NCBI GenBank assembly: GCA_003251535.1
Contig: QKFD01000051.1
Coordinates: 1-53,253 of the forward strand
Length of the DNA stretch: 53,253 nucleotides
Source of the DNA: Chromatiales bacterium
GTDB taxonomy: Bacteria > Pseudomonadota > Gammaproteobacteria > Thiohalomonadales > Thiohalomonadaceae
Direction of reading: 5' to 3'
Below, piece after piece: positions 26,283 through 34,364 of this stretch (its first letter is position 1; every line of letters begins with the position of its first letter). Both the position numbers and the translations under genes were made by a program. The notes beneath the pieces were generated by a model, which had not been told where the DNA came from, made no database searches, and saw nothing but the letters and a program-made list of their open reading frames with translations.

Positions 26283-26990
26283 TTAGGCCGAGGTACTGGC
26301 CCCTTTGGTCTTGGATTTTGGGCTGCTGGTGCGGCTCTTGGTGCGGGTGGGGCGCGCCTCGCCCATCTCCCGTTGCCAAGGAACTAGCGTCAAACCGCTT
26401 CCTTGGACCTGGACTCCAAGGATCTCCGACTCTTTCTCCTTGGCCTGGCGGAAGGCGGCATGGCTGACCACTGAGCCATCGAAGATCGCCGCGATCTGGA
26501 TCGGATTGCCACTTGGGTGACTATGGCGGCGGCTGCTCCAGACGATAGCCCCTACATGGGGGGTGACAGGTCCGTGGACCAGTTCGGCCATGGCTTCAGG
26601 ATGTTCATCTAGAAACTCATCCAGAGAACGTTTTCCGATCCCCAACTGTTTCTTTACGGTATTCTGCGCGGCGACATTGAGGGTCTTGGTGCTGAGCAGA
26701 CTGATCTGGGATAGGTCATCTGGCCCGAGACCATGGACCGCGGGGGTCACCACTAAGCGTTGATGAAAGGTCTCCGCGGGGATGTAGCGCAGAAATAGAA
26801 ATATGATCTGGACCCGATTGATTTCAGACGGGCCGTAGTGGAGTAGAACATCTTGCAGTACTAGCCGGCTATCGGCGCGGCCGGAGGTGAGGAGCAGTAG
26901 CGCTCCGGGTGGGGTGCAGTCAAAGCCGCTGGGCAAGACTGGTTGGAGCGCAGTATCCCCATCCAAGTGAAAGGAGCGCAGTACTAGCAT
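26283..26990 (-). CDS. Unrecognised protein with basic disordered tail, divergent from 27104 gene
   Basis: A 235-residue protein with a good AGGGAGAA site before the ATG at 26990. The N-terminal 200 residues look like a folded domain (LLLLTSGRADSRLVLQDVLL, INRVQIIFLFLRYIPAETFH, KKQLGIGKRSLDEFLDEHPE, GNPIQIAAIFDGSVVSHAAF). The last ~25 residues are a Lys/Arg/Ser/Thr-rich tail (RPTRTKSRTSSPKSKTKG). It has no membrane segment or signal peptide. I do not recognise the family. The tail suggests nucleic-acid or partner binding. It shares a 113-bp divergent promoter region with the next gene, which also has basic disordered ends, so the two may work together. Confidence 0.72.
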   Translation of the reverse strand: MLVLRSFHLDGDTALQPVLPSGFDCTPPGALLLLTSGRADSRLVLQDVLLHYGPSEINRVQIIFLFLRYIPAETFHQRLVVTPAVHGLGPDDLSQISLLSTKTLNVAAQNTVKKQLGIGKRSLDEFLDEHPEAMAELVHGPVTPHVGAIVWSSRRHSHPSGNPIQIAAIFDGSVVSHAAFRQAKEKESEILGVQVQGSGLTLVPWQREMGEARPTRTKSRTSSPKSKTKGASTSA

Positions 26991-27103
26991 AAACTTCTCC
27001 CTGGTTGATAATATAGAAATTCCAATCGGCGCGAATATAGCAAGAATGGCCGGGTTTAGGAATCGGGTTTTTGTGACAGAATCGACGGGATGCGAGGAGA
27101 CTC

Positions 27104-28033
27104 ATGAAAAAATTTGCGTTGGCGGCCCACGAGAGCGACGGCGAGAGTAAGCGACGCGAGCCGAGTGGAGAGGCGGGGCAAGAGCGGCGTAAGCGGCGTA
27201 GTAGTATTGTGATTCCGTTTGAGGGGGCCTCCCCTGCGGAGCGTCGAGACTACTTCTACAAGATGGCGGGTGCTGACGCTGATAAGGTCCGTTCCATGTT
27301 TGAAGGGGCCATGCAGCGCATCCCAGAGCGCTCTCTGCGGTTTGGGGCCGAGCCGATGATCGGCGGCGATGTGCGTCGCCTGGCAGGGGTCGCCGGCCAC
27401 CGCACCGAGATGGATACCGCTTGGGTCATGGGGGTCCACCCCTATCAGCGAACCGACTTCCGCAGTGCCACCAAAGTGGAGCTGAAAGAGCCAGATCGAG
27501 CCATCCTCATCCGCTACATCCTCGGTTTTCCCGACCGCGATATCCTGCCCAAGCTACCGGATGCACAGACGACCTACGATAAGGTTGCGGCCATCTGGCC
27601 GCGGATCTTGCCCTACTCACGGGGGGAAGAGCTGAATCCTAAGACCTTTGCCATTCTCTGTGGTTATAACGGCGCCAATGGCTACCGTTGGTTGAGTCGC
27701 AATGGTAAACCGGGTCCCCTCTCCTACCGCGTGTTTTATGTCTTGTGCGATGCCATCGATCACTACGGCGAAAATGGGCTGCGCGACTATCTGAGCGTCC
27801 TAGAGTCGGAGGCCTACTCCCGTTTAGGGGTACCGCTTGAGGTCATCTTCGATGCCGGCGGCTGGTCAGTTGTGGTGTTGGAGCAGTACGTCAAGCAGCT
27901 GGCTGCGGGCGGTAAGCGGCGGCGGCGGCGTACTAGCCGCTCAACCACCTCAGAGGGGGAGGCGGAGGTGGTCTCTACACGGGTAACCTCTCCGCCGGCC
28001 AAGGCCGGTGGGGCGCGTCGGCAGAAGGGGTGA
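27104..28033 (+). CDS. Unrecognised protein with basic tails, divergent from 26990 gene
   Basis: A 309-residue protein starting at the ATG at 27104 behind GAGGAGA. Residues 1-40 are charged and basic (KRREPSGEAGQERRKRRSS); the core (about 45-265) is rich in aromatic residues (YFYKMAGADADKVRSMFEGA, DTAWVMGVHPYQRTDF, FAILCGYNGANGYRWLSRNG, VFYVLCDAIDHYGENGL); the C-terminus is another basic tail (KRRRRRTSRS). The segment ILCGYNGANGYRWLSRNGKP could be a helix-turn-helix-like element but I cannot prove it. No family is recognised. The coding signal is strong (long single frame, clear start). The divergent neighbour has a similar basic end. Confidence 0.78.
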   Translation: MKKFALAAHESDGESKRREPSGEAGQERRKRRSSIVIPFEGASPAERRDYFYKMAGADADKVRSMFEGAMQRIPERSLRFGAEPMIGGDVRRLAGVAGHRTEMDTAWVMGVHPYQRTDFRSATKVELKEPDRAILIRYILGFPDRDILPKLPDAQTTYDKVAAIWPRILPYSRGEELNPKTFAILCGYNGANGYRWLSRNGKPGPLSYRVFYVLCDAIDHYGENGLRDYLSVLESEAYSRLGVPLEVIFDAGGWSVVVLEQYVKQLAAGGKRRRRRTSRSTTSEGEAEVVSTRVTSPPAKAGGARRQKG

Positions 28034-28195
28034 AGAGGGCACCACTGGGGGCCTACTTCTCAAGTGGGCAGACTCCGTAAGACCACCGGTGGGCGGCGGT
28101 GTAGCAGGATGGTGTACTGCTATACCTCGCCCTGGCGGGTGGGCGTGTCGCCTAACAACTGCACAGGTGATCGTGCGGAGCTGCCCACGTTGGGG

Positions 28196-28531
28196 CTAAC
28201 GATCTTGGCAGAGCGAGAGATCTCGGAAAAAGGCGACCACTCGTGGACTCTGTTGGAAGCGCGCCATCAGATCGCCGCTAGTGTGGCTACCGGTATGGGC
28301 GATGAACTCCCGCATGAGGCTAACCTCTTCGCTGTTGTAGTGGTTCTGTGCGAATAGCTCACGGGTACAGGTCGTTGTTTTCTCTTTGAACGCCTGTTCA
28401 TTTTGGGCCTTGACGCCGCTACCATGGGTGCTGGCACTGACCAGCTCGGTAGCCACACGGTCGGCGTCCGCGTCTGCAGCAAGGAGGGGCGAGGAGGCGA
28501 TAAGGCCTGCGACCAGCAGCACGATTCTCAT
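28196..28531 (-). CDS. Exported hypothetical protein
   Basis: A 111-residue protein started at the ATG at 28531, nine bases after AAGGAA. It has a signal peptide (MRIVLLVAGLIASSPLLAAD) and a small mature domain with two Cys (TTCTREL and LSLCQDR) that could form a disulfide in the periplasm. The remainder is helical and charged (VSLMREFIAHTGSHTSGDLM). A longer in-frame start at 28627 precedes the signal with a basic stretch and lacks a ribosome-binding site. No family recognised. Confidence 0.72.
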   Translation of the reverse strand: MRIVLLVAGLIASSPLLAADADADRVATELVSASTHGSGVKAQNEQAFKEKTTTCTRELFAQNHYNSEEVSLMREFIAHTGSHTSGDLMARFQQSPRVVAFFRDLSLCQDR

Positions 28532-28715
28532 TTTTTGATATTCCTTGTTGTTGCTCCGCTTTTGCGGTGAGCGGGATAGTACCGCAAAACCCAGGGGGAG
28601 CTTGCAAGCACTGTCGCGCAACTGCAAAAAATGGTGTAGACCTCACTACGCCACGACCATTTGACCAATGACCGTGATCCGTGGTCGCAGCCGGCCTGTT
28701 CGCCAGCCCGTTGAT

Positions 28716-29336
28716 TTACCCCGGTCGGGGCCAGCGTGGGAGTGTGATCAGGCGGTCGCGGCTGCTGCCACGGCGCTTGATCAGGTGCAGCTCTAGGGCG
28801 TCGGCCTGCGCTCTTAGTACGAGGCGCAAGGCGGCGGGGGAGGGGTGGTGTTGCGCGCTGTGAGGGCGGTAGATCAGCGCCGCCGCCCGGCCCGCCTCGG
28901 CAGCGAGTTGTAACCGCCGCAGGGCGACAAACTCTACCTTTTGTAGCCAGCCGAGGGCCGCCCCACACACCCCGGAGCGTAGCGACTGCTCCAGTGCCCA
29001 GAGCATCTCCCGCTCACTCTTGCACTCCGCTACCACTACATGGGATAGATCCAGGCCCGCCTGGGCCAACGCCGGGGCGTAGGGGATATGGGGCGGGGCG
29101 ATGAAGATGACCCAGCGCCCGCTGCGGGTTAGCCTGGCTAGGCTCGGTAGCAGGAGTGAGAGTTCGCCGATACCGCTGTGGTCGGTGAGCAGTTCGCTGA
29201 CTGCGCCCAAGGGCCAGCCACCCCCTAGTGCGCTATCAAGGGTGGCGTGGCCAGTGGCGAGGGTGGGGTGCGCGGCTGATGGCGGTTGGCCACCACGCCA
29301 GAGATCGGGACGTTGGAGCAGGGTGTCGAGCTGCAT
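28716..29336 (-). CDS. imuA: ImuA-like SOS mutagenesis protein (orphan)
   Basis: A 206-residue RecA/SulA-related protein: LATGHATLDSALGGGWPLGA.. then VSELLTDHSGIGELSLLLP, IFIAPPHIPYAPALAQAGLD, LWALEQSLRSGVCGAALGW and LRRLQLAAEAGRAAALIYRP. These are the conserved blocks of ImuA, which with ImuB and DnaE2 performs damage-induced mutagenesis in many bacteria. The Walker-A region is degenerate, as usual in ImuA. Neither imuB nor dnaE2 follows; the next gene on this strand is an unrelated exported protein. The ribosome-binding site before the ATG at 29336 is weak. SulA-type division inhibitors are distant relatives, so the role is not certain. Confidence 0.8.
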   Translation of the reverse strand: MQLDTLLQRPDLWRGGQPPSAAHPTLATGHATLDSALGGGWPLGAVSELLTDHSGIGELSLLLPSLARLTRSGRWVIFIAPPHIPYAPALAQAGLDLSHVVVAECKSEREMLWALEQSLRSGVCGAALGWLQKVEFVALRRLQLAAEAGRAAALIYRPHSAQHHPSPAALRLVLRAQADALELHLIKRRGSSRDRLITLPRWPRPG

Positions 29337-29501
29337 AGGGGGCTGGTATGTGTTTATGTGTACACTATTCTGCCCGCTGTTTGGTGTTGGATCGAGTCCC
29401 TAAAGTGATAACGCCTCTCCCGCTGCCTCGTTTGCTCACCGCTCAGTCTGGCCTTTAAACCCCCCTCTCGCGGGGTCAGTTGGCCGAAGGGATGGGACGC
29501 C

Positions 29502-30629
29502 TCAACTTAGCAGTCGGTCGAGCAGCGCCTCATAGATGCGCGACAGTGCCTCCAGCTCCTCCACGCCGACCCGTTCATCCACCTTGTGGATGGTGCCACT
29601 GGTGGGCCCTATCTCCAGTACCTGGGCCCCAGTGGGGGCTATGAAGCGACCGTCCGAGGTGCCGCCTGCGGTATTGACGTCGGTCTCCAGGCCGGTTTCG
29701 TTGCGGATGGCCTCCCGTGCCGCGCTCAACAACTCCCCGGTCTCCGTTAGGAAGGGCTCCCCTGATAGCTCCCACTCCAGCTCATAGTCGAGCCCGTGGC
29801 GGTTTAGCACCTCCTCCACCCTCTCCCGTAGCTGGGCCGCAGTGACCTCCGTAGAGAAGCGGAAGTTAAATAGCGCCTCCAGGCGGCCGGGGACCACATT
29901 GGTGGCACCGGTGCCGGCGTTCAGGTTGGAAAACTGGAACGAGGTGGGGGGGAAAAAGGAGTTGCCACGATCCCACTCAATGGTGGTTAGCTCTGCCAAG
30001 GCTGGCGCAAAGCGATGGATAGGATTGATTACCCGATGGGGGTAGGCGATATGGCCCTGTACCCCTTTAACCGCCAAGCGGCCGTTGAGTGAGCCACGCC
30101 GGCCGTTCTTAACCCCGTCGCCCAACTGCTCGACACTGGAGGGCTCGCCCACCAGGCACCAGGTGATCTGTTCGCCGCGCGCTTGGAGCGTCTCCACCAC
30201 CTTGACCGTGCCCTCCACCGCCGGCCCCTCCTCATCCGAGGTGAGCAGGAAGGCGATGGCACCGCGGTGGTCAGGGCGGCGGGCCAGGAACCGCTCGCAG
30301 GCGGTCACCATGGCGGCGATGGAGCCCTTCATGTCGGCGGCACCACGGCCATAGAGCTGCCCTTCATGCACCGTAGGGGTGAAGGGGGGAAAACGCCAGG
30401 CGCTGAGCGGTCCGGTGGGGACGACATCGGTGTGGCCGGCAAAGACAAATAGCGGTTCGGCATCACCGCGGCGGGCCCAGAGGTTGTCTACGGCACCGAA
30501 GCGCATCGGCTCGATACGGAAGCCTAACGCCGCCAACCGCTCCGCCAGCAGGGTTTGGCAGTCGGCATCGGCAGGGGTGATGGAGGGGCGGGCAATGAGC
30601 TCACAGGCCAGGTTGAGGGTAGCGGACAT
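29502..30629 (-). CDS. dapE: Succinyl-diaminopimelate desuccinylase
   Basis: DapE hydrolyses N-succinyl-L,L-diaminopimelate in lysine and meso-DAP synthesis. The protein has the M20 metallopeptidase signature: metal ligand in [27 protein letters not shown] with the bridging Asp, [12 protein letters not shown] with the catalytic Glu, and a C-terminal GTSDGRFIA and [13 protein letters not shown]. Length (375 residues from the ATG at 30629) is normal. A TTG three codons earlier (30638) is the only alternative; neither has a good ribosome-binding site. It is not next to other dap genes here. Confidence 0.95.
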   Translation of the reverse strand: MSATLNLACELIARPSITPADADCQTLLAERLAALGFRIEPMRFGAVDNLWARRGDAEPLFVFAGHTDVVPTGPLSAWRFPPFTPTVHEGQLYGRGAADMKGSIAAMVTACERFLARRPDHRGAIAFLLTSDEEGPAVEGTVKVVETLQARGEQITWCLVGEPSSVEQLGDGVKNGRRGSLNGRLAVKGVQGHIAYPHRVINPIHRFAPALAELTTIEWDRGNSFFPPTSFQFSNLNAGTGATNVVPGRLEALFNFRFSTEVTAAQLRERVEEVLNRHGLDYELEWELSGEPFLTETGELLSAAREAIRNETGLETDVNTAGGTSDGRFIAPTGAQVLEIGPTSGTIHKVDERVGVEELEALSRIYEALLDRLLS

Positions 30630-30772
30630 GGGGGGCAATTTGAGATGGCATAGCAGGACAGGGGCCCCATTCTAACCCCCTTGCTCGTCAAATTTTTCTA
30701 GCGATGGCCCCGTTGGCGAGGGTTTCTCTACATCGCTGATCCCGCTGGCCGTGCCAAGTGGCTGCAAACCCG

Positions 30773-32323
30773 CTAGGGGGTTGCTAGGGAGCGGACGAGT
30801 GCGCTGTGAGGGTCGGCTTGGCCCATGTCGATAGTCAGGTGCTGCTCCTGTGCGGTCAGTGGTTGCCACTGTGTCAGCTGCCGATCCAGCACGGCGCCAT
30901 CGGCCTCTGAGGCCTCACCCGCCATCGCTTGGCGGGCCGTGACACGGCGGTACAGCTCCTCGGCCGCGGCGTGGCAGTGGAGGATGCGGAATGGGACCCC
31001 CTGCTGACTCGCCAGCTGTTGGAAGGGGGCACGCTGCTCAGCGGTGGCGAAGGTGGCGTCAACGATAACGGGATAGCCGGCGGCAAGCACCTCTGCGGCC
31101 AGTTGCAGGAGCTGGTTGTAGGTGCGTTGGGTGGCCACCGCGGTGTAGATCCCCTCGGCCAAGGTGCTGCCGCTCGCCGCCTCTGGCGCGAGGCCGAAGA
31201 GTCGTTTGCGCTCCACATCCGAGCGCAGACGGATCGCCTGCATCTGGCAAAGGAGCGGTAAGGTGAGGGTGCTCTTGCCAGAGCCTGACGGACCGTGGGT
31301 AATGAGGAGGGCCGGCGACCGCGGCTGGGCGTAACTTGCGGCAAGATCGAGATAGCCGTCACACTGCCTCTCCAGCGACTGCTGCTCGGCCGCAGCGAGA
31401 CCCTCCTGCCCCAGACGGATGGCGCTCACCTTGGCCCGCACCATCGCTCGATAGGCCTGATACCAGGGGAGTAGGGGTAGGCCACGGTAGTCGCCGGTCT
31501 GTTCTAGGTAGCCGTTGATGACCCGTGCCGCTAGATCGGTACGGCCGCGATCGGCCAGGTCCATGGTGAGAAAGGCCAGTTCGCTCATCACGTCGATGTA
31601 GCGTAGCTCGGGGTTGAATTCGATACCGTCAAACGGGACCGGTTCATCCCCGATCAAGGCGATGTTGCCGAGGTGGAGATCGCCATGGCACTCGCGGATC
31701 CGGCCCGCGAGGCGGCGCTGCTCCATGAGGGGTTGCAGGGTGTGGAAGCGCTGCTCAGCCCAGGCCTGTTGTGGCGCTAGGCGTGCGCGCAGGGTGGGTA
31801 GGCGCTCCTCGATCTGCGCAAAGTTTTGTACCACCGGATAGCGCGCCTGGGCCGGGCTGCCGTAGGCGGCGGGGGCCACCGCCGCTTGCTGGTGGAAGTG
31901 GGCCAGGTGGCGCGTCAGGCGGTCAAGGTGGGGGGCGATCTCCTCACCGGCCGCCAGGCGTTCCGCGAGGAGTGAGCCCGCTGGAAAGCGGCGCATCCGG
32001 ACCAGGTAGTCGTGGGCCGGTTCACCGAAACTAGGGTGGTCGGGCGCCCCTGTGATGGCGATGAGGTCGAGGTAGAGATCCGGGGCGGTGCGACGGTTAA
32101 GGCGCAGCTCCTCCTCACCGCAGAGTTGGCGGCGCTGGAGGTTGGCGTAGTTGAGGAAGCCAAGGTCGAGCGCCTTTTTCAACTTGAAGGCGTAGTCGCC
32201 GCAGAGAAACACCCAGGAGATGTGGGTCTCGATGGTCTCCACCGGCGCCGCACCGAGCAGATCGGAGTGGGCCAGGGCGGCAGCTAGCCGTTGCTGTTGC
32301 GCGAGGGTGTAACCGGGCTCCAT
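30773..32323 (-). CDS. Phosphotransferase-like / P-loop kinase fusion
   Basis: A 516-residue two-domain protein. The N-terminal half (about 1-320) is a COG2187-type aminoglycoside-phosphotransferase relative with a Brenner-like catalytic motif CHGDLHLGN (His-Gly-Asp near 213-215) and FDGIEFNPELRYIDV. The C-terminal half (about 335-510) is a P-loop kinase with GPSGSGKST (344-352) and VIVDATFATAEQR. This fusion is widespread in proteobacteria and is usually annotated as a bifunctional phosphotransferase/ATP-binding protein of unknown substrate; it is not evidence for antibiotic resistance. The gene has no close partner here. Confidence 0.87.
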   Translation of the reverse strand: MEPGYTLAQQQRLAAALAHSDLLGAAPVETIETHISWVFLCGDYAFKLKKALDLGFLNYANLQRRQLCGEEELRLNRRTAPDLYLDLIAITGAPDHPSFGEPAHDYLVRMRRFPAGSLLAERLAAGEEIAPHLDRLTRHLAHFHQQAAVAPAAYGSPAQARYPVVQNFAQIEERLPTLRARLAPQQAWAEQRFHTLQPLMEQRRLAGRIRECHGDLHLGNIALIGDEPVPFDGIEFNPELRYIDVMSELAFLTMDLADRGRTDLAARVINGYLEQTGDYRGLPLLPWYQAYRAMVRAKVSAIRLGQEGLAAAEQQSLERQCDGYLDLAASYAQPRSPALLITHGPSGSGKSTLTLPLLCQMQAIRLRSDVERKRLFGLAPEAASGSTLAEGIYTAVATQRTYNQLLQLAAEVLAAGYPVIVDATFATAEQRAPFQQLASQQGVPFRILHCHAAAEELYRRVTARQAMAGEASEADGAVLDRQLTQWQPLTAQEQHLTIDMGQADPHSALVRSLATP

Positions 32324-32463
32324 GGGGCGCTTCCTGTGCTGGCGATGCTACAGCTTGCCTTAGCTGCGGCCGATAGTCTCGTGACAGGGCTGTGATGGCG
32401 CAGCTGTCCGGCCGACTGTGGATTCCAGGATAATAGGATCTTCGATCTAATAGATGATGAACC

Positions 32464-32967
32464 ATGGGCGTCTACTCCCTGGAAAAACTGCTGGCCGAGG
32501 CGCGCAAGTTGGCGGTGGAGTACCGCAAGGCGACCGGCCAACCCCTAGCCATCACCTCTGAGCTGGCCAAGCAGGATGCGGCGCGGCTGCTGGATCTCGA
32601 TCCGGCCCCACCCGCTACCGGTGGCTACGATGCCGTCGGGCGCCATGGTGAGCGGGCCGGCCGCCGCTTTCAGGTGAAGGGGCGTGCCATCCTCGATGAG
32701 GGCCGGGGGGGCCAGCGGATCGGCCAACTGCGGTTGGATCAGCCCTGGGATAGCGTGCTGTTGGTCCTGATGGATGAGGCGTTCGAGCCCACCGAGATCT
32801 GGGAGGCCGAGCGCCCCGCCCTCCTGGCCGCCCTGGCCGAGGGCGGGGAGAGCAAACGGGCCAAGCGGGGTGCCATGTCCGTGGCCCGCTTCAAGGCAAT
32901 CGGCCGTCTGGTGTGGCTCTGTGATGAGGGGGAGATCACCGACGAACTGTGGGAGAACCACCCCTAG
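32464..32967 (+). CDS. Conserved hypothetical protein with possible nuclease-like core
   Basis: A 167-residue protein, starting at the ATG at 32464. An N-terminal helix (SLEKLLAEARKLAVEYRKAT) is followed by ELAKQDAARLLDLDPAP, a GYDAVGRHGERAGRRFQVKG segment, a strand WDSVLLVLMDEAFEPTEIWE and SVARFKAIGRLVWLC. This order recalls a conserved uncharacterised bacterial family. The acidic residue before RFQVKG (E...QVK) could be a PD-(D/E)xK nuclease-like core, but this is weak. No signal or TM segment; probably cytoplasmic. The upstream site is weak. Confidence 0.75.
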   Translation: MGVYSLEKLLAEARKLAVEYRKATGQPLAITSELAKQDAARLLDLDPAPPATGGYDAVGRHGERAGRRFQVKGRAILDEGRGGQRIGQLRLDQPWDSVLLVLMDEAFEPTEIWEAERPALLAALAEGGESKRAKRGAMSVARFKAIGRLVWLCDEGEITDELWENHP

Positions 32968-33004
32968 CTGTCGTGTCTCCCGTGCGGTGACTGTAGTGAG
33001 TGGC

Positions 33005-33039
33005 GGCAAGGGCCATCCCCTCAGGGGGTGGCCCTTGCC
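33005..33039. terminator. Bidirectional hairpin between convergent genes
   Basis: GGCAAGGGCCATCCCC (33005-33020) pairs with GGGGGTGGCCCTTGCC (33024-33039) over 16 bp with one G-U pair and loop TCA. It lies between the stops of the convergent genes at 32967 and 33049 and probably terminates both. No U-tract is visible. Confidence 0.7.
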
Positions 33040-33048
33040 GCTGGCAGG

Positions 33049-34062
33049 TTATTGCTGCACTTGGGCGGTCTGGATAGTGGTAAAGCCGAGGTCGAGCAGG
33101 TGCATGGTGGCCTTGAGCCGTTCACCCTTGTTTTTGGCCCCCATGACCACTGAGATGATGCGGCGCCCATCGCGGGTGGCCGTCGCCACCAGGTTAAAAC
33201 CGGCACCACGGTGGTAACCCGTCTTCAAGCCATCCACCCCCGGAAAGTTATCGAGCAGGCTGTGGTTGGTATTGATCAGCGGGGAGTCGCGGAAGGTCTC
33301 GTCTTGGCTGGAGGTCCACTGCAACACCAGAGGAAAGCGATCCAGCAGCTCCCGCGCCAGCAGCGTCAGATCGTAGGCGCTGGTCTGGTTGGAGTCTTCA
33401 AAGCGGCGGTTTTCCGGGGGCAGGCCATGGGCATTGACGAAGCGGGTGTCGGTCATGCCCAGCTGGGCGGCACGCTCATTCATCAGTCCCACAAATGCCT
33501 GCTGGGATCCCGCCACATACTCTGCTACGGCAAAGGCGGCATCGTTGGCGGAGGTGATCATCACCGCCTTGAGTAGCTGTTCCAGGGTGAACACCTCGCC
33601 CGTCTTGAGGTAGACCTGATGGCCGCCGATACGGGCCGCACGATCGGTCACCTCAATCGTGTCATCGAGGGAGATCGTGCCCAGCTCCACCTGCTCCAGG
33701 GTCAGCAAGGTGACCATCATCTTGACGATGGAGGCGGGATCGGCCGGCTCATGGGCGTGCTCTTCATAGAGCACTGCGCCGTTGCTGGCATCGACCACAA
33801 TCGCGTGGCGATAGGGGGGGCGATCATCCACCTTGCTGGACGACTTTTTGGTCGTCTTCTTGGGCGGGGTTTTGCTGCTTGTGCGGTGTGTCGCCAGGGC
33901 CACCTGGGTCTTTGGGGTCGTGCTCTTGGGGGAGGGGGTGTTTTTCTGTGATGTCTGCTGTGAGGCGGAGGTCGCGGCATCCGCGGCCAGCGGGGTGGCA
34001 AGGCCAGTGGCGAAGGCAACCAATAGACAGAGGAGTAGTCCAGGGAGGGCGGTAATCCGCAT
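33049..34062 (-). CDS. D-alanyl-D-alanine carboxypeptidase (S11 family)
   Basis: A 337-residue secreted penicillin-binding protein that trims peptidoglycan stem peptides. The signal (MRITALPGLLLCLLVAFATG) is followed by a long Ser/Thr/Lys-rich linker (about 30-80, e.g. KTPPKKTTKKSSSK) that probably spans the periplasm. The catalytic motifs are all present: SxxK as SIVK (Ser 111, Lys 114), SAN (171-173) and KTG (280-282). The C-terminal domain 2 of PBP5/6 is absent, so this is a short DacC/PbpG-like form. The lysine-rich linker is the unusual feature. Downstream lies a strong bidirectional hairpin. Confidence 0.92.
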   Translation of the reverse strand: MRITALPGLLLCLLVAFATGLATPLAADAATSASQQTSQKNTPSPKSTTPKTQVALATHRTSSKTPPKKTTKKSSSKVDDRPPYRHAIVVDASNGAVLYEEHAHEPADPASIVKMMVTLLTLEQVELGTISLDDTIEVTDRAARIGGHQVYLKTGEVFTLEQLLKAVMITSANDAAFAVAEYVAGSQQAFVGLMNERAAQLGMTDTRFVNAHGLPPENRRFEDSNQTSAYDLTLLARELLDRFPLVLQWTSSQDETFRDSPLINTNHSLLDNFPGVDGLKTGYHRGAGFNLVATATRDGRRIISVVMGAKNKGERLKATMHLLDLGFTTIQTAQVQQ

Positions 34063-34364
34063 CGAGGTAGTGCACTCCTAGTTGAGGTGTGAAACGGTGG
34101 CCGGGCGCTAATAACAGCGCCCCGAATCCTTGATACTATCCGCTGAGCCGGGGTTGGGGATATGAAAGTTTCGTATTGGTGCCCGGGGCAACGACCCATC
34201 GCTTGCGCCGTTGGCATAGGGCCCGCGCTACCTTGCCTCACCCGCCGGGCGATGGCCTCTCCCCGGTCAGCAAGGGGTAGGGTAACCCTGTTGGCAGAAG
34301 AAGTGAATGAAGTGTTAACCCACTCCATCCGCGTTAGCGGACAGCCGCTGCGAGGTCACCCACT
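34063..34364. other. Divergent region dac / adenine deaminase
   Basis: About 300 bp. A perfect 7-bp hairpin GGGCGCT (34103-34109) / AGCGCCC (34116-34122) with loop AATAAC lies near the carboxypeptidase start. A TACTAT at about 34133 is a possible -10 element. No known riboswitch was recognised ahead of the adenine deaminase. A 79-codon frame at 34162 runs into the deaminase gene out of frame and is rejected. Confidence 0.4.

Noticed and set aside
25976-26467. 163-codon plus-strand ORF in the gap before 26283
   Set aside because: Runs antisense into a better-supported gene and lacks protein-like regularity.
29337-29400. LexA box upstream of imuA
   Set aside because: A GTGTACAC palindrome is present, but the CTGT-N8-ACAG pattern of gammaproteobacterial LexA is absent.
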